NCBI GenBank assembly: GCA_002410555.1 | Contig: DHSR01000032.1 | Coordinates: 24,704 to 88,703 of the forward strand | DNA from: Bacteroidales bacterium UBA5281 | Lineage (GTDB): Bacteria; Bacteroidota; Bacteroidia; Bacteroidales; Lentimicrobiaceae | Reading direction: 5' to 3' | Length of the DNA stretch: 64,000 nt | In this document: one piece after another, positions 41,785 through 50,785 of the stretch | Layout: every line of letters starts with the position of its first letter | Numbering within the stretch: the stretch's first letter is position 1 | Notes under the pieces: generated by a model | Told to the model about the DNA's origin: nothing | What the model saw: the letters and a program-made list of their open reading frames with translations, nothing else | Databases searched by the model: none | Position numbers and translations under genes: made by a program

Positions 41785-44100
41785 TCAGAATGGCCTTCGG
41801 TTAAATATCAGATATCCGAATTTAAGGAAGAAAGACCAGGGTTTGCTCTCTCCATTATAATAATTAAGGTTAAGGCTGATGGGTCCTATCGGGGAATGGA
41901 AAACCACCGCAGCAGTTCCCAGTGAGTAGGCGTAAATTTTATCTGCCCTGACAGGTTTGCGGGTGGCGAAATTTTGTTCAATGGCTCTCATTGGGAGAAA
42001 CATATAGGCTTCTGCTCTGAAATCAATGTTTTTTCTTAGGGTAAGCACATTTTTGGTACCTGCCGAAATAAATTTATTTGCCCTGAATTGTGGCAGAAAC
42101 AATATTGCACTTTCAGAAAATGGCTGAAACGCTTTGGCCGACAGCAGGGTAGAAGTATAATTATTAAAATACCGTTGAGTTGAATAATACAGCCCTGTGT
42201 ATAATCCAAGATGAACCGGGCCTATCTTTTCGTAAAAGTTTTCATAAGAAACATTCAATTGCAGCCACGAGTGGTTGTATTGTGAGTTTGTTGTTGAAAT
42301 CGCGGTGCTGCCTGGATAATAATACTCCCGGCTTGCAACAAACCTGGCCGAAGCGTGCAATCGCACACCCGAGCTGGCATATTCCTTTCGGTTTAGGGTA
42401 TTCAGCTCATAATTAATGGCCGGAGAAAAAAACTTAAGGGTGGTTTTATCCAGGGTATCATTACGGGAATAAAAATTGGTTTGAAAATATTCATCGGTAT
42501 TAGAACCGGAGGCTACTTCCATGGTTATAATCCCGTGATTGGTTACAGGAAATCCTCCCGAGAGAACTAAGAAATTATCTTTTTCGATCAAAAAAAAGGG
42601 ATCCTCATCTTCAAAGAAATAGGTTTTGGTTTTGAAATAATTAAATTTATTAAAAACAAAAGCTGTTTTAAAAAAAAAAGGTTTTGGATAAGGAAAATCG
42701 ACCCGGCCTTCGAGATAAGCTGAATTATAAAACCTGCCAAAATATCCGTTGGTGGTAACCTGAAAAGAGTTTTTGCGCCAATAATTGTATTGAAGTTGCA
42801 AAAAAAGCTCATTAACTGAACTTGAGGTAACTGCTCCTCCCATTCCAGCGATAAGCTGATTGCCCCGTGTAACATCAAGCATCAGATCGAAAACTTGTTT
42901 TTGTTCATCATAAATCAATTTTGGGTAAATGCTTTCCAGCTTTTCTTCTGCAAGCATTTTATAATATGCGGGTTTTAATTTTTCAATGGTTAAAGGATCA
43001 TCCTTTACTTCAGTATCGAAACTGGCAACCCCTGATCGCAGCACTCCCCGGATATATTGCTTTTGTGCAGGTTTTAGTCCTGAGATATGTATTTCATCTA
43101 TTATCAATTCAGGCTTTTTCTGATTAAACCTGAACCGTTTATTTTCAATGGTTTTTAAAGAAACAGTATCTACAACAAACTGACGGATTTCTGCAATATG
43201 TCGTTTGGTCATCACATATCCACTGTCAATAAACTGCCGGGTAAACCTAAAATCGGTTACATTTACCTGCTTTAAGTTGGGTTTAATAATTATTCCATTT
43301 TCACATATTACGGTGTATTCCCGCTTGGTCATCAGCATATTCTGAAGCTGAGAAATCACATTATCGGCTTCAGGTTCACCATAATTAGAAGCGGCCTGAC
43401 TTCCTATTATCATATCCGGGAAAAACTCCTCATACATAACGTCCGAAGGAAAATTATTGTACATCCCTCCATCAAAGAGCAGTGTACTATCGATACTGAT
43501 GGGTTTAAAATAAAACGGAAAAGTCATTGAAGCCCTTACAGCAGAACCCAAATCTCCTTTACTCAGAACCACTGCTTGCGCGCGGGAAATATCGGAAGCC
43601 ATACAGCGAAAAGGGACCAAAAGGCTGTCAAAATTGTAGTGGGCTGCCGCACCTGCTCCGGCAAATATTTCCATAAAAGCAAAATCCATAACAAGTGGCG
43701 ATACAATATTGGTCGGCAAATTGGGAGAAAGTACTGAATCAATATTGAAACTAAAATCTATCCAGGAAGCATTTGGAGGTGGTTTTTTAAAAAAATAGCG
43801 ATATTTTTCATCTACCTTACCTGACACCCAACTGGCAAACGAAGTGGAAGTAACCAATTCTTCCATTTCTGCCGGCGAATAGCCCGCTGCATAAAGTGCG
43901 CCTATAATGGCCCCCATAGAAGTCCCGGTAATATAATTGATAGGTATGCCCTCTTCTTCTAAGGCTCTAATTACCCCAATATGAGACACCCCTTTGGCAC
44001 CTCCTCCACTCAATACCAGTCCTACACGCTGTGCATTTGCTGCATGAAGTAACCCAAAGAGGGCAATTAAAAAAAAGACAAACCTTCTGGTCAGATTCAT
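41785..44100 (-). CDS. Patatin-like phospholipase with C-terminal outer-membrane barrel
   Basis: 771 residues. A signal peptide (1-23) leads into a patatin domain at about 25-215: oxyanion hole GLVLSGGGAKGVSHIG, nucleophile serine in GTSMGAIIGALYAAGY, catalytic aspartate in DGGMYNNFPSD. A POTRA-like segment follows (ELIIDEIHISGLKPAQKQYIRGVL), and residues about 400-771 are amphipathic beta strands ending in Phe (FGYLIFNRRPF), as in Omp85/surface-antigen barrels. This is the PlpD-type layout (type Vd autotransporter-like), placing a lipase at the cell surface. The substrate is unknown. Single gene. Confidence 0.87.
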   Translation of the reverse strand: MNLTRRFVFFLIALFGLLHAANAQRVGLVLSGGGAKGVSHIGVIRALEEEGIPINYITGTSMGAIIGALYAAGYSPAEMEELVTSTSFASWVSGKVDEKYRYFFKKPPPNASWIDFSFNIDSVLSPNLPTNIVSPLVMDFAFMEIFAGAGAAAHYNFDSLLVPFRCMASDISRAQAVVLSKGDLGSAVRASMTFPFYFKPISIDSTLLFDGGMYNNFPSDVMYEEFFPDMIIGSQAASNYGEPEADNVISQLQNMLMTKREYTVICENGIIIKPNLKQVNVTDFRFTRQFIDSGYVMTKRHIAEIRQFVVDTVSLKTIENKRFRFNQKKPELIIDEIHISGLKPAQKQYIRGVLRSGVASFDTEVKDDPLTIEKLKPAYYKMLAEEKLESIYPKLIYDEQKQVFDLMLDVTRGNQLIAGMGGAVTSSSVNELFLQLQYNYWRKNSFQVTTNGYFGRFYNSAYLEGRVDFPYPKPFFFKTAFVFNKFNYFKTKTYFFEDEDPFFLIEKDNFLVLSGGFPVTNHGIITMEVASGSNTDEYFQTNFYSRNDTLDKTTLKFFSPAINYELNTLNRKEYASSGVRLHASARFVASREYYYPGSTAISTTNSQYNHSWLQLNVSYENFYEKIGPVHLGLYTGLYYSTQRYFNNYTSTLLSAKAFQPFSESAILFLPQFRANKFISAGTKNVLTLRKNIDFRAEAYMFLPMRAIEQNFATRKPVRADKIYAYSLGTAAVVFHSPIGPISLNLNYYNGESKPWSFFLKFGYLIFNRRPF

Positions 44101-44291
44101 AGTCCGGTAATATATAAAATAATATTCATTTTTACAATTTAATTAATTCATTATACAGGTCAGTCAGAAAATCAATTCCGCAGCTTCTAAACCCATACCA
44201 AAGCACCCATAATGGTTGCATCAGGCGGGCATTTTATTTTCCATCAGCCATATTTTAGATTATAATGACCCGGTTAAAGCTTATTCCACCA

Positions 44292-44870
44292 TCACAGCGG
44301 ATAATATTCGCGAATCATCTTACTGCCACAACCTGAGCAGACCAGACTACTACATTGTACACCGGCCTGACGTGAGATTTTAAGCCCGCATCCGGGACAC
44401 TGACAATATCCCGTTTGATGCAAAACATTGCGCAGCATAACATTGACGCTATCCTTTGCTGCATCGCCGATCAACCTGCGAATCTTCACGCTACGACAAA
44501 CGGGACATTCATTTACATATAAGGCCACTTCAGCCGGTGTAAAAGTAGTACTACAATCATCACAACGAAACCAGGGTGTATCAAATTGTGCATGACCACC
44601 TGAAATCTGCAGTGTTAACCCCTCTACCAATGCCTGTGCAAGCTTTATTTTGGCCTGATCATAAATCCGGGTGAATGTGGGCCGCGAAACTCCCATTCTT
44701 TCAGCAGCCTCAATTTGAGGCAGACGTAAATAATCGACCAATCGCACAGCTTCATATTCCTCCAGAAACATATTTATTGTTCCTATGCTATCTGCAGAAG
44801 ATCCATAAGGCACAAAACCTTGTGGCAGGGGTGGCCTGAAAATATGGCGGGTTCGTCTTGGTCGTGACAT
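44292..44870 (-). CDS. DUF134 helix-turn-helix protein with zinc-ribbon C-terminus
   Basis: 192 residues. The first 95 match DUF134: RRIxxxP-type start (RHIFRPPLPQGFVPYGS), a helix-turn-helix (QIEAAERMGVSRPTFTRIYDQ) and a following helix, a likely DNA-binding module. The rest has three Cys pairs (CDDC, CPVC, CPGC ... CSSLVCSGCG) that probably form zinc ribbons or other metal sites. Plain DUF134 proteins are about 100 residues, so this is an extended form, often seen beside nitrogenase-cofactor-like (NifX/NifB) iron-molybdenum domain proteins. No such gene is adjacent here. Confidence 0.75.
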   Translation of the reverse strand: MSRPRRTRHIFRPPLPQGFVPYGSSADSIGTINMFLEEYEAVRLVDYLRLPQIEAAERMGVSRPTFTRIYDQAKIKLAQALVEGLTLQISGGHAQFDTPWFRCDDCSTTFTPAEVALYVNECPVCRSVKIRRLIGDAAKDSVNVMLRNVLHQTGYCQCPGCGLKISRQAGVQCSSLVCSGCGSKMIREYYPL

Positions 44871-44916
44871 TGAATTCTCGTTTTACAACATCTTCGTGGA
44901 ATTATTCGTCACCCGG

Positions 44917-45519
44917 CTATTTTATTTTTTTATTACCAAACCAAAACCCGCTTAGCGCAGATTTTCGATTGGTTTTATTAATGATGCCTTCGTTTACCGA
45001 TCGAACATCTTCAATGGTGTAAAAAGCGTTCGGGTTAAACTGGTTGATGATGCCAACAACTTGCTCAATACTCTTGCGTTTTACTATGGTAAAGATAATA
45101 TCCACCTCTCCCCTGCTGCCCTGGGCGCGCACAGAAGTAACACCATAATTTTGCTCTCTCAGGTACGCAATGAGCTCACTGGTATTGTTGCGGGGCACAA
45201 TACGAATGATGACTGTACCAATGGAGAGCTTCTCCTCAATGACCATCCCGATATAATTACCGGTAGCAAAACCGCCACCATAAGCGATGTATGCCAATAC
45301 ATTATCGAGATGCTGCATAATCTGTCCCACAGTAAGCAACCAAATGATTACTTCGAAAAATCCCAGAAAAGGTGCAATGAATTTTTGTCCTTTCGATAAA
45401 AATATCAACCTTAAGGTACCAATGGTCTGGTCGCTGATTCGGGCAAGAAAAATAAGTATCGGTAAAATAACCCAGGTAAACATGGGACTGGCCGATTCGA
45501 ACAGTGAAGATAAATCCAT
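44917..45519 (-). CDS. DUF2179/UPF0316 membrane protein
   Basis: 200 residues. Two or three membrane helices in the first 95 residues (FTWVILPILIFLARISDQ, FIAPFLGFFEVIIWLLTVG, AYIAYGGGFATGNYIGMVIEE), then a soluble ferredoxin-like DUF2179 domain (VIIRIVPRNNTSELIAYLRE ... VDIIFTIVKRK). The family is annotated UPF0316; its role is unknown. It follows its own -7 box closely and stands apart from the DUF134 gene by 46 bases in the same direction. Confidence 0.82.
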   Translation of the reverse strand: MDLSSLFESASPMFTWVILPILIFLARISDQTIGTLRLIFLSKGQKFIAPFLGFFEVIIWLLTVGQIMQHLDNVLAYIAYGGGFATGNYIGMVIEEKLSIGTVIIRIVPRNNTSELIAYLREQNYGVTSVRAQGSRGEVDIIFTIVKRKSIEQVVGIINQFNPNAFYTIEDVRSVNEGIINKTNRKSALSGFWFGNKKIK

Positions 45520-45533
45520 AACTAATATTTTTA

Positions 45534-45541
45534 CAAATTTA
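45534..45541 (-). promoter_or_regulatory. -7 box for the DUF2179 gene
   Basis: The minus strand reads TAAATTTG, matching TAnnTTTG, 15 bases before the start codon. Confidence 0.45.
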
Positions 45542-45628
45542 CGTTAAAAATGTGCGTCTTATAAATTTAAACTTGTTACCTTTATGAAGTAAAGGCTTTC
45601 AGAAATACTTTTCCAAAGAAATTTGTTG

Positions 45629-45636
45629 TACATTTG
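45629..45636 (+). promoter_or_regulatory. -7 box for the small membrane protein gene
   Basis: TACATTTG matches TAnnTTTG, 38 bases before the start codon at 45675. Confidence 0.5.
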
Positions 45637-45674
45637 ATAAGATTAAAACAACCTTAAACAAAACCAACATCATT

Positions 45675-45947
45675 ATGGAAAATTTTGAAGTTACTCCCGT
45701 TCCGAAAATTACGGTTGGCGATTGGATGATTACCCTGCTGATTTCCGCTATCCCAATTGTGAACTTTATCATGTTATTCGTATGGGCTTTTGGCAGCAAC
45801 ACCAACCCAAACAAGGCAAACTGGGCCAAAGCAGCACTCATCTGGTTACTGATCGGCATCGTATTGTGGGTGGTGCTCATTGTTGTTTTTGGAGCTTCCT
45901 TTATGAGCTTTATGAATAATCAGCCGGACTATATCAACGGCTACTAA
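45675..45947 (+). CDS. Small two-helix membrane protein
   Basis: 90 residues with two membrane helices (residues about 18-40 and 52-76) joined by a polar loop with NTNPNKANWAKAA, and a short polar tail. Supported as real by a full -7 box upstream, a bidirectional terminator just after, and no overlap with other genes. I do not recognise a family with confidence; the shape resembles short Bacteroidota proteins of unknown function. Confidence 0.7.
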   Translation: MENFEVTPVPKITVGDWMITLLISAIPIVNFIMLFVWAFGSNTNPNKANWAKAALIWLLIGIVLWVVLIVVFGASFMSFMNNQPDYINGY

Positions 45948-45961
45948 CCAAACATAAACAT

Positions 45962-46000
45962 AAAAGAGCCGGACTGGTTACAACCAATACCGGCTCTTTT
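45962..46000. terminator. Bidirectional terminator
   Basis: An 11-bp stem (AAAAGAGCCGG/CCGGCTCTTTT) with an inner TGGTT/AACCA stem. It has A and T flanks on both sides and sits between the converging small membrane gene and the DUF3467 gene. Confidence 0.8.
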
Positions 46001-46015
46001 GCTTAAAAGCTTTAG

Positions 46016-46324
46016 TTATGCCTGAGCTGTAGGCCCACCTAAGGTAAATGGAACATTGGATTCACTTTCTTTGATGTTCCCATGTATGGATTCAAATTTG
46101 GCAATATTCTCCCTCAATGCACCCATCAGTCTTTTGGCGTGTTGAGGCGTGAGTATAATTCTGGATTTTACTTTAGCTTTAGGCACACCAGGCATCATTT
46201 TCACAAAGTCTATAATAAATTCTGCATTTGAATGGGTGATGATAGCCAGATTGGAATAGATGCCTTCGGCCATTTCATCGCTCAATTCAATGTTGATCTG
46301 ATTTTGTTGCTTGTTGTCATTCAT
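46016..46324 (-). CDS. DUF3467 family protein
   Basis: 102 residues. Core pattern INIELSDEMAEGIYSNLAIITHSNAEFIIDFVKMMPG and SRIILTPQHAKRLMGALRENIAKFE matches DUF3467, a small family common next to rpoC in Bacteroidota. The fold is probably a sheet with a helix; function unknown. It lies downstream of rpoC in the same direction, separated by a strong terminator hairpin, so expression may depend on read-through or an unseen promoter. Confidence 0.85.
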   Translation of the reverse strand: MNDNKQQNQINIELSDEMAEGIYSNLAIITHSNAEFIIDFVKMMPGVPKAKVKSRIILTPQHAKRLMGALRENIAKFESIHGNIKESESNVPFTLGGPTAQA

Positions 46325-46334
46325 TGCTCAATAT

Positions 46335-46377
46335 TTTTAAAAAAGTTCAGGAGGAAATTTCATTCCTCCTGAACTTT
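46335..46377 (-). terminator. Terminator after rpoC
   Basis: A perfect 15-bp stem (46342-46356 with 46363-46377) and 6-base loop. On the minus strand it is followed by TTT and further T-rich sequence. It lies 4 bases after the rpoC stop and ends the long ribosomal/RNA polymerase unit. Confidence 0.85.
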
Positions 46378-46381
46378 AAGA

Positions 46382-49300
46382 TTAAACTTCAACTTCATCG
46401 GCTTTTGAGGCCATTAGTTTTTCGTATTCTTCCTTTGAAGAAACGATGAGGTCGGCATATTCACGTAAGCCTGTACCTGCCGGTATAAGGTGACCAACAA
46501 TTACATTTTCCTTAAGGCCAAGCAATTCGTCTGATTTTGCATTTATTGCGGCCACGGTAAGTACTTTGGTGGTTTCCTGGAACGATGCAGCCGAGATAAA
46601 GCTCTTGGTTTGCAGCGACGCACGGGTAATTCCCTGCAGTACCTGTTTGGCAGTCGATGGCTGTACATCGCGTGCCTCAGCCAGTTTCTTATCGCGGCGT
46701 TTCAACATTGAGTTCTCGTCCCTTAGTTTACGCGCGGTTACAATCTGGCCTGGTTTTAGGTTGGGTGAATCTCCCGGATCCATAATTACTTTTTTACCGA
46801 ATATCCAGTCATTTTCATCGTGAAAATCAATTTTATTCACGAGTTCACCCTCCAGGAATTTAGTATCACCCGGATCAGCTACTTCAACTTTACGCATCAT
46901 CTGGCGCACTATTACCTCGAAGTGCTTATCGTTGATTTTTACACCCTGTAGACGGTAAACTTCCTGAATTTCATTCACAATATACTCCTGAACCTTCATG
47001 GGGCCTTTAATGGAGAGGATATCGCTGGGTGTCATGGCTCCTTCTGACAAGGGTGTTCCGGCCTTGATATAATCATTTTCCTGAGCAAGTATCTGTTTGG
47101 ATGTGGGAACAAGATAACTTTTCTCTTCTCCGGTTTTTGAAGTGATGATTACTTCGCGGTTTCCACGTTTTAGTTTTTTACCGAAGGAAACTACGCCATC
47201 AATTTCAGCAACGGTAGCCGGGTCAGAGGGGTTTCGTGCTTCAAACAATTCGGTAACGCGGGGTAAGCCACCCGTAATGTCACCTGACTTTCCAACTGCA
47301 CGAGGAATTTTAACCAGAATTTCTCCGGCCTTGATTTTACGTCCTTCTTCCACTACTATATGAGAGCCAACAGGGATGTCATAGGAACGAAGGTCTGAGC
47401 CATCGGTATCTACAATGCGGATTCCGGGATTTTTAGCTTTTTGGCGACTTTCAATCACTACTTTGTCATGATAACCGGTTTGCTCGTCAGATTCAACCCT
47501 AAAGGTGGTACCTTCAATGATATTATCAAATACCACTTTACCAGTGACTTCAGAAAGAATTACGGCATTGTACGGATCCCAGTCGCTGATTCTGCTGCCT
47601 TTCTCCACTTCGTCGCCCTGCCTGAAATAAAGATTGGCGCCATAAGGAATATGAGCCGATGATAATATAATTCCGGTGTTCTTATCCACAATACGCATCT
47701 CTGCGGAACGTCCGATGACGATATCATATTTTTTACCTTCAACATTCTCGAACTCCACATAGCGCAGATCATCAATTTCGAGTATTCCGGTATATTTGGC
47801 TTCTATACGTGAAGCTACTGCAATATTTGAGGCAGTACCCCCAACGTGGAAAGTACGCAGGGTCAACTGTGTACCGGGTTCACCGATAGATTGGGCCGCG
47901 ATAACGCCGACGGCCTCCCCTTTTTGTACCATTCGACCCGTAGCGAGGTTTCGTCCGTAACATTTGGCGCAAACCCCTTTTTTAGATTCGCAGGTGAGTA
48001 CTGATCTGATCTCAACGGATTCTACCGGTGAGTCTTCAATAACCGCACTAATTTCTTCAGTGAGTTCTTCTCCGGCTTCAACAATCAGCTCTCCGGTCTG
48101 AGGATGATAAATATCGTGCAGGGTTACCCGTCCGAGTATTCTGTCATAAAGAGTTTCAACTACTTCTTCATTTTTCTTTAAAGCAGTTGTAGTCAAACCG
48201 CGAAGTGTGCCACAATCAGCCTCAGTAATGACCACATCCTGAGCCACATCAACCAGACGACGGGTAAGATAACCGGCATCAGCAGTCTTAAGTGCAGTGT
48301 CAGCCAAACCTTTACGTGCACCGTGGGTTGAAATAAAATACTCCAATACCGAAAGACCTTCTTTAAAGTTTGAAAGAATGGGATTTTCAATAATCTCACC
48401 ACCAGAAGCACCGGATTTCTGAGGTTTAGCCATAAGCCCCCTCATCCCTGATAGCTGTCTGATCTGTTCCTTTGAACCCCGGGCACCCGAATCAAGCATC
48501 ATATAGACCGGGTTAAAGCCCTGCATATCCTGAGCCAGATTTTCCATCAGTGTATAAGTCAAGCGGGAGTTGGTATGTGTCCAGATATCGATGATTTGAT
48601 TGTAACGCTCATTATTGGTAATAAATCCCATGTTGTAGTTGCCTACCACCTCTTCTACTTCATCGTTGGCTTGCTTCACCAATGTTTCCTTCACTTCGGG
48701 AACGATAACATCGCTAAGTGTGAAGGATAAACCTCCCCGGAAAGCCATGTTGTAACCCAGGTTCTTAATATCATCAAGGAACTGAGCTGTTTTTTGGGTA
48801 CCGGTTTTCTTTAAAACATCACCAATAATGTCTCTTAAGGCTTTCTTGGTAAGTAATTGATTTATGTATCCATAGGCCGAAGGAACTACCTGGTTGAACA
48901 ACACCCTTCCTACCGTAGTTTCCACCAAAGAAGTTACAGGTTCTCCATTTTCAACAGTGGTAATTTTCACCTTGATAAAAGCATGAAGGTCAACTACTTT
49001 TTCATTGTAAGCAATAATAACTTCCTCAGGCGAATAAAAAGTCATGCCTTCACCTTTAACGGGGTTTTCGGGTATTGACTTCCGGCCTTTGGTCATGTAA
49101 TAAAGGCCAAGCACCATGTCCTGTGAAGGCACGGTAATGGGTGCACCATTGGCGGGGTTTAGAATATTGTGCGAAGCCAGCATAAGTAGTTGCGCTTCAA
49201 GCACAGCCGCATTGCCAAGGGGCACATGCACAGCCATTTGGTCACCGTCGAAGTCAGCATTAAAAGCAGTACAAACCAAAGGGTGAAGCTGAATGGCTTT

Positions 49301-50692
49301 ACCTTCAATAAGTTTGGGTTGAAATGCCTGAATACCTAAGCGGTGCAGTGTTGGAGCACGGTTCAGCATAACCGGGTGACCTTTAAGAATACTTTCAAGA
49401 ATATCCCATACTACCGGGTCTTTACGGTCAACAATCTTTTTAGCGGACTTTACGGTTTTCACGATTCCGCGTTCCAGCATCTTGCGGATGATAAACGGTT
49501 TAAACAGTTCGGATGCCATATCTTTAGGCAATCCGCACTCGTTTAATTTGAGTTCGGGTCCCACTACAATTACGGAGCGGCCGGAATAGTCGACACGTTT
49601 TCCGAGCAAATTCTGGCGGAAACGCCCTTGTTTTCCTTTCAGGCTATCGCTCAATGATTTAAGTGCCCTATTGGATTCGGTTTTCACCGAATTAGCTTTG
49701 CGTGAATTGTCAAACAATGAATCCACAGCTTCCTGAAGCATGCGTTTTTCATTTCGCATAATTACATCAGGCGCTTTTATTTCTATCAGCCGTTTCAGGC
49801 GGTTATTCCGGATAATTACCCTTCGATAGAGATCATTCAGGTCGCTGGTAGCAAAACGTCCACCATCCAGAGGAACCAATGGCCTGAGTTCAGGCGGAAT
49901 AACAGGAACTACCTTCACGACCATCCATTCAGGACGGTTTTCAATACGGGTCTGAGCATCGCGAAAAGCTTCAAAAACCTGCAAACGTTTTAATGCATCA
50001 GCTTTACGCTGTTGTGAAGTTTCATTATTAGCCTTATGACGCAAATCGTAAGACTCCTGATCCAGGTTAAGGTTTCTGAGCAAATCATGCAGTGCTTCAG
50101 CACCCATCTTTGCAATAAATTTCTGAGGATCAGAATCGTCAAGGTATTGGTTGTCCTTTGGAAGGGCATCAATCACCTCAAAATATTGTTCCTCGGTGAG
50201 CAAGGCAAGTTTTTCAACTTTTACTTCCTCTTTTAACATCATGCCGTCCACCATACCGGGTTGCACCACCACATACCTTTCATAGTAAATGATGGAGTCG
50301 AGTTTTTTGGTATTTTGGTTTAGCAGTGCACCAATTTTATTGGGCAGCGATCTAAAGAACCAGATATGCGCCACAGGAACAACCAGTTGAATGTGTCCCA
50401 TACGCTCACGACGCACTTTTTTTTCAGTTACTTCTACCCCGCAACGATCGCAGACAATGCCTTTATAACGGATACGTTTGTACTTACCGCAGTGGCATTC
50501 CCAGTCCTTTACCGGCCCGAAGATGCGCTCACAAAACAATCCGTCGCGCTCTGGTTTATATGTCCGGTAATTGATGGTTTCGGGTTTCAGTACTTCACCG
50601 CTCGAACGCTCGAGAATCATTTCAGGAGAAGCGAGACTGATGGTAATTTTGGAAAAATTGCTTGAAATGGTGCTGTCTTTTCTGAAAGCCAT
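46382..50692 (-). CDS. rpoC: RNA polymerase subunit beta'
   Basis: 1436 residues, full length. The catalytic magnesium-binding motif NADFDGDQMAVHVPL is intact. The N-terminal zinc site (CHCGKYKRIRYKGIVCDRCG) and the second zinc site (CESKKGVCAKCYGRNL) are present. It forms the core enzyme with RpoB, RpoA and omega. It starts 93 bases after rpoB within the same unit. Confidence 0.98.
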   Translation of the reverse strand: MAFRKDSTISSNFSKITISLASPEMILERSSGEVLKPETINYRTYKPERDGLFCERIFGPVKDWECHCGKYKRIRYKGIVCDRCGVEVTEKKVRRERMGHIQLVVPVAHIWFFRSLPNKIGALLNQNTKKLDSIIYYERYVVVQPGMVDGMMLKEEVKVEKLALLTEEQYFEVIDALPKDNQYLDDSDPQKFIAKMGAEALHDLLRNLNLDQESYDLRHKANNETSQQRKADALKRLQVFEAFRDAQTRIENRPEWMVVKVVPVIPPELRPLVPLDGGRFATSDLNDLYRRVIIRNNRLKRLIEIKAPDVIMRNEKRMLQEAVDSLFDNSRKANSVKTESNRALKSLSDSLKGKQGRFRQNLLGKRVDYSGRSVIVVGPELKLNECGLPKDMASELFKPFIIRKMLERGIVKTVKSAKKIVDRKDPVVWDILESILKGHPVMLNRAPTLHRLGIQAFQPKLIEGKAIQLHPLVCTAFNADFDGDQMAVHVPLGNAAVLEAQLLMLASHNILNPANGAPITVPSQDMVLGLYYMTKGRKSIPENPVKGEGMTFYSPEEVIIAYNEKVVDLHAFIKVKITTVENGEPVTSLVETTVGRVLFNQVVPSAYGYINQLLTKKALRDIIGDVLKKTGTQKTAQFLDDIKNLGYNMAFRGGLSFTLSDVIVPEVKETLVKQANDEVEEVVGNYNMGFITNNERYNQIIDIWTHTNSRLTYTLMENLAQDMQGFNPVYMMLDSGARGSKEQIRQLSGMRGLMAKPQKSGASGGEIIENPILSNFKEGLSVLEYFISTHGARKGLADTALKTADAGYLTRRLVDVAQDVVITEADCGTLRGLTTTALKKNEEVVETLYDRILGRVTLHDIYHPQTGELIVEAGEELTEEISAVIEDSPVESVEIRSVLTCESKKGVCAKCYGRNLATGRMVQKGEAVGVIAAQSIGEPGTQLTLRTFHVGGTASNIAVASRIEAKYTGILEIDDLRYVEFENVEGKKYDIVIGRSAEMRIVDKNTGIILSSAHIPYGANLYFRQGDEVEKGSRISDWDPYNAVILSEVTGKVVFDNIIEGTTFRVESDEQTGYHDKVVIESRQKAKNPGIRIVDTDGSDLRSYDIPVGSHIVVEEGRKIKAGEILVKIPRAVGKSGDITGGLPRVTELFEARNPSDPATVAEIDGVVSFGKKLKRGNREVIITSKTGEEKSYLVPTSKQILAQENDYIKAGTPLSEGAMTPSDILSIKGPMKVQEYIVNEIQEVYRLQGVKINDKHFEVIVRQMMRKVEVADPGDTKFLEGELVNKIDFHDENDWIFGKKVIMDPGDSPNLKPGQIVTARKLRDENSMLKRRDKKLAEARDVQPSTAKQVLQGITRASLQTKSFISAASFQETTKVLTVAAINAKSDELLGLKENVIVGHLIPAGTGLREYADLIVSSKEEYEKLMASKADEVEV

Positions 50693-50785
50693 ATACAGAA
50701 GAATATATTTAACAAGAACAAAAAATTAAAAACCGGAAGTTCCGGTCATAGCCTGAAGCTATAACCGGCAGATTTCCGTAAAAGA

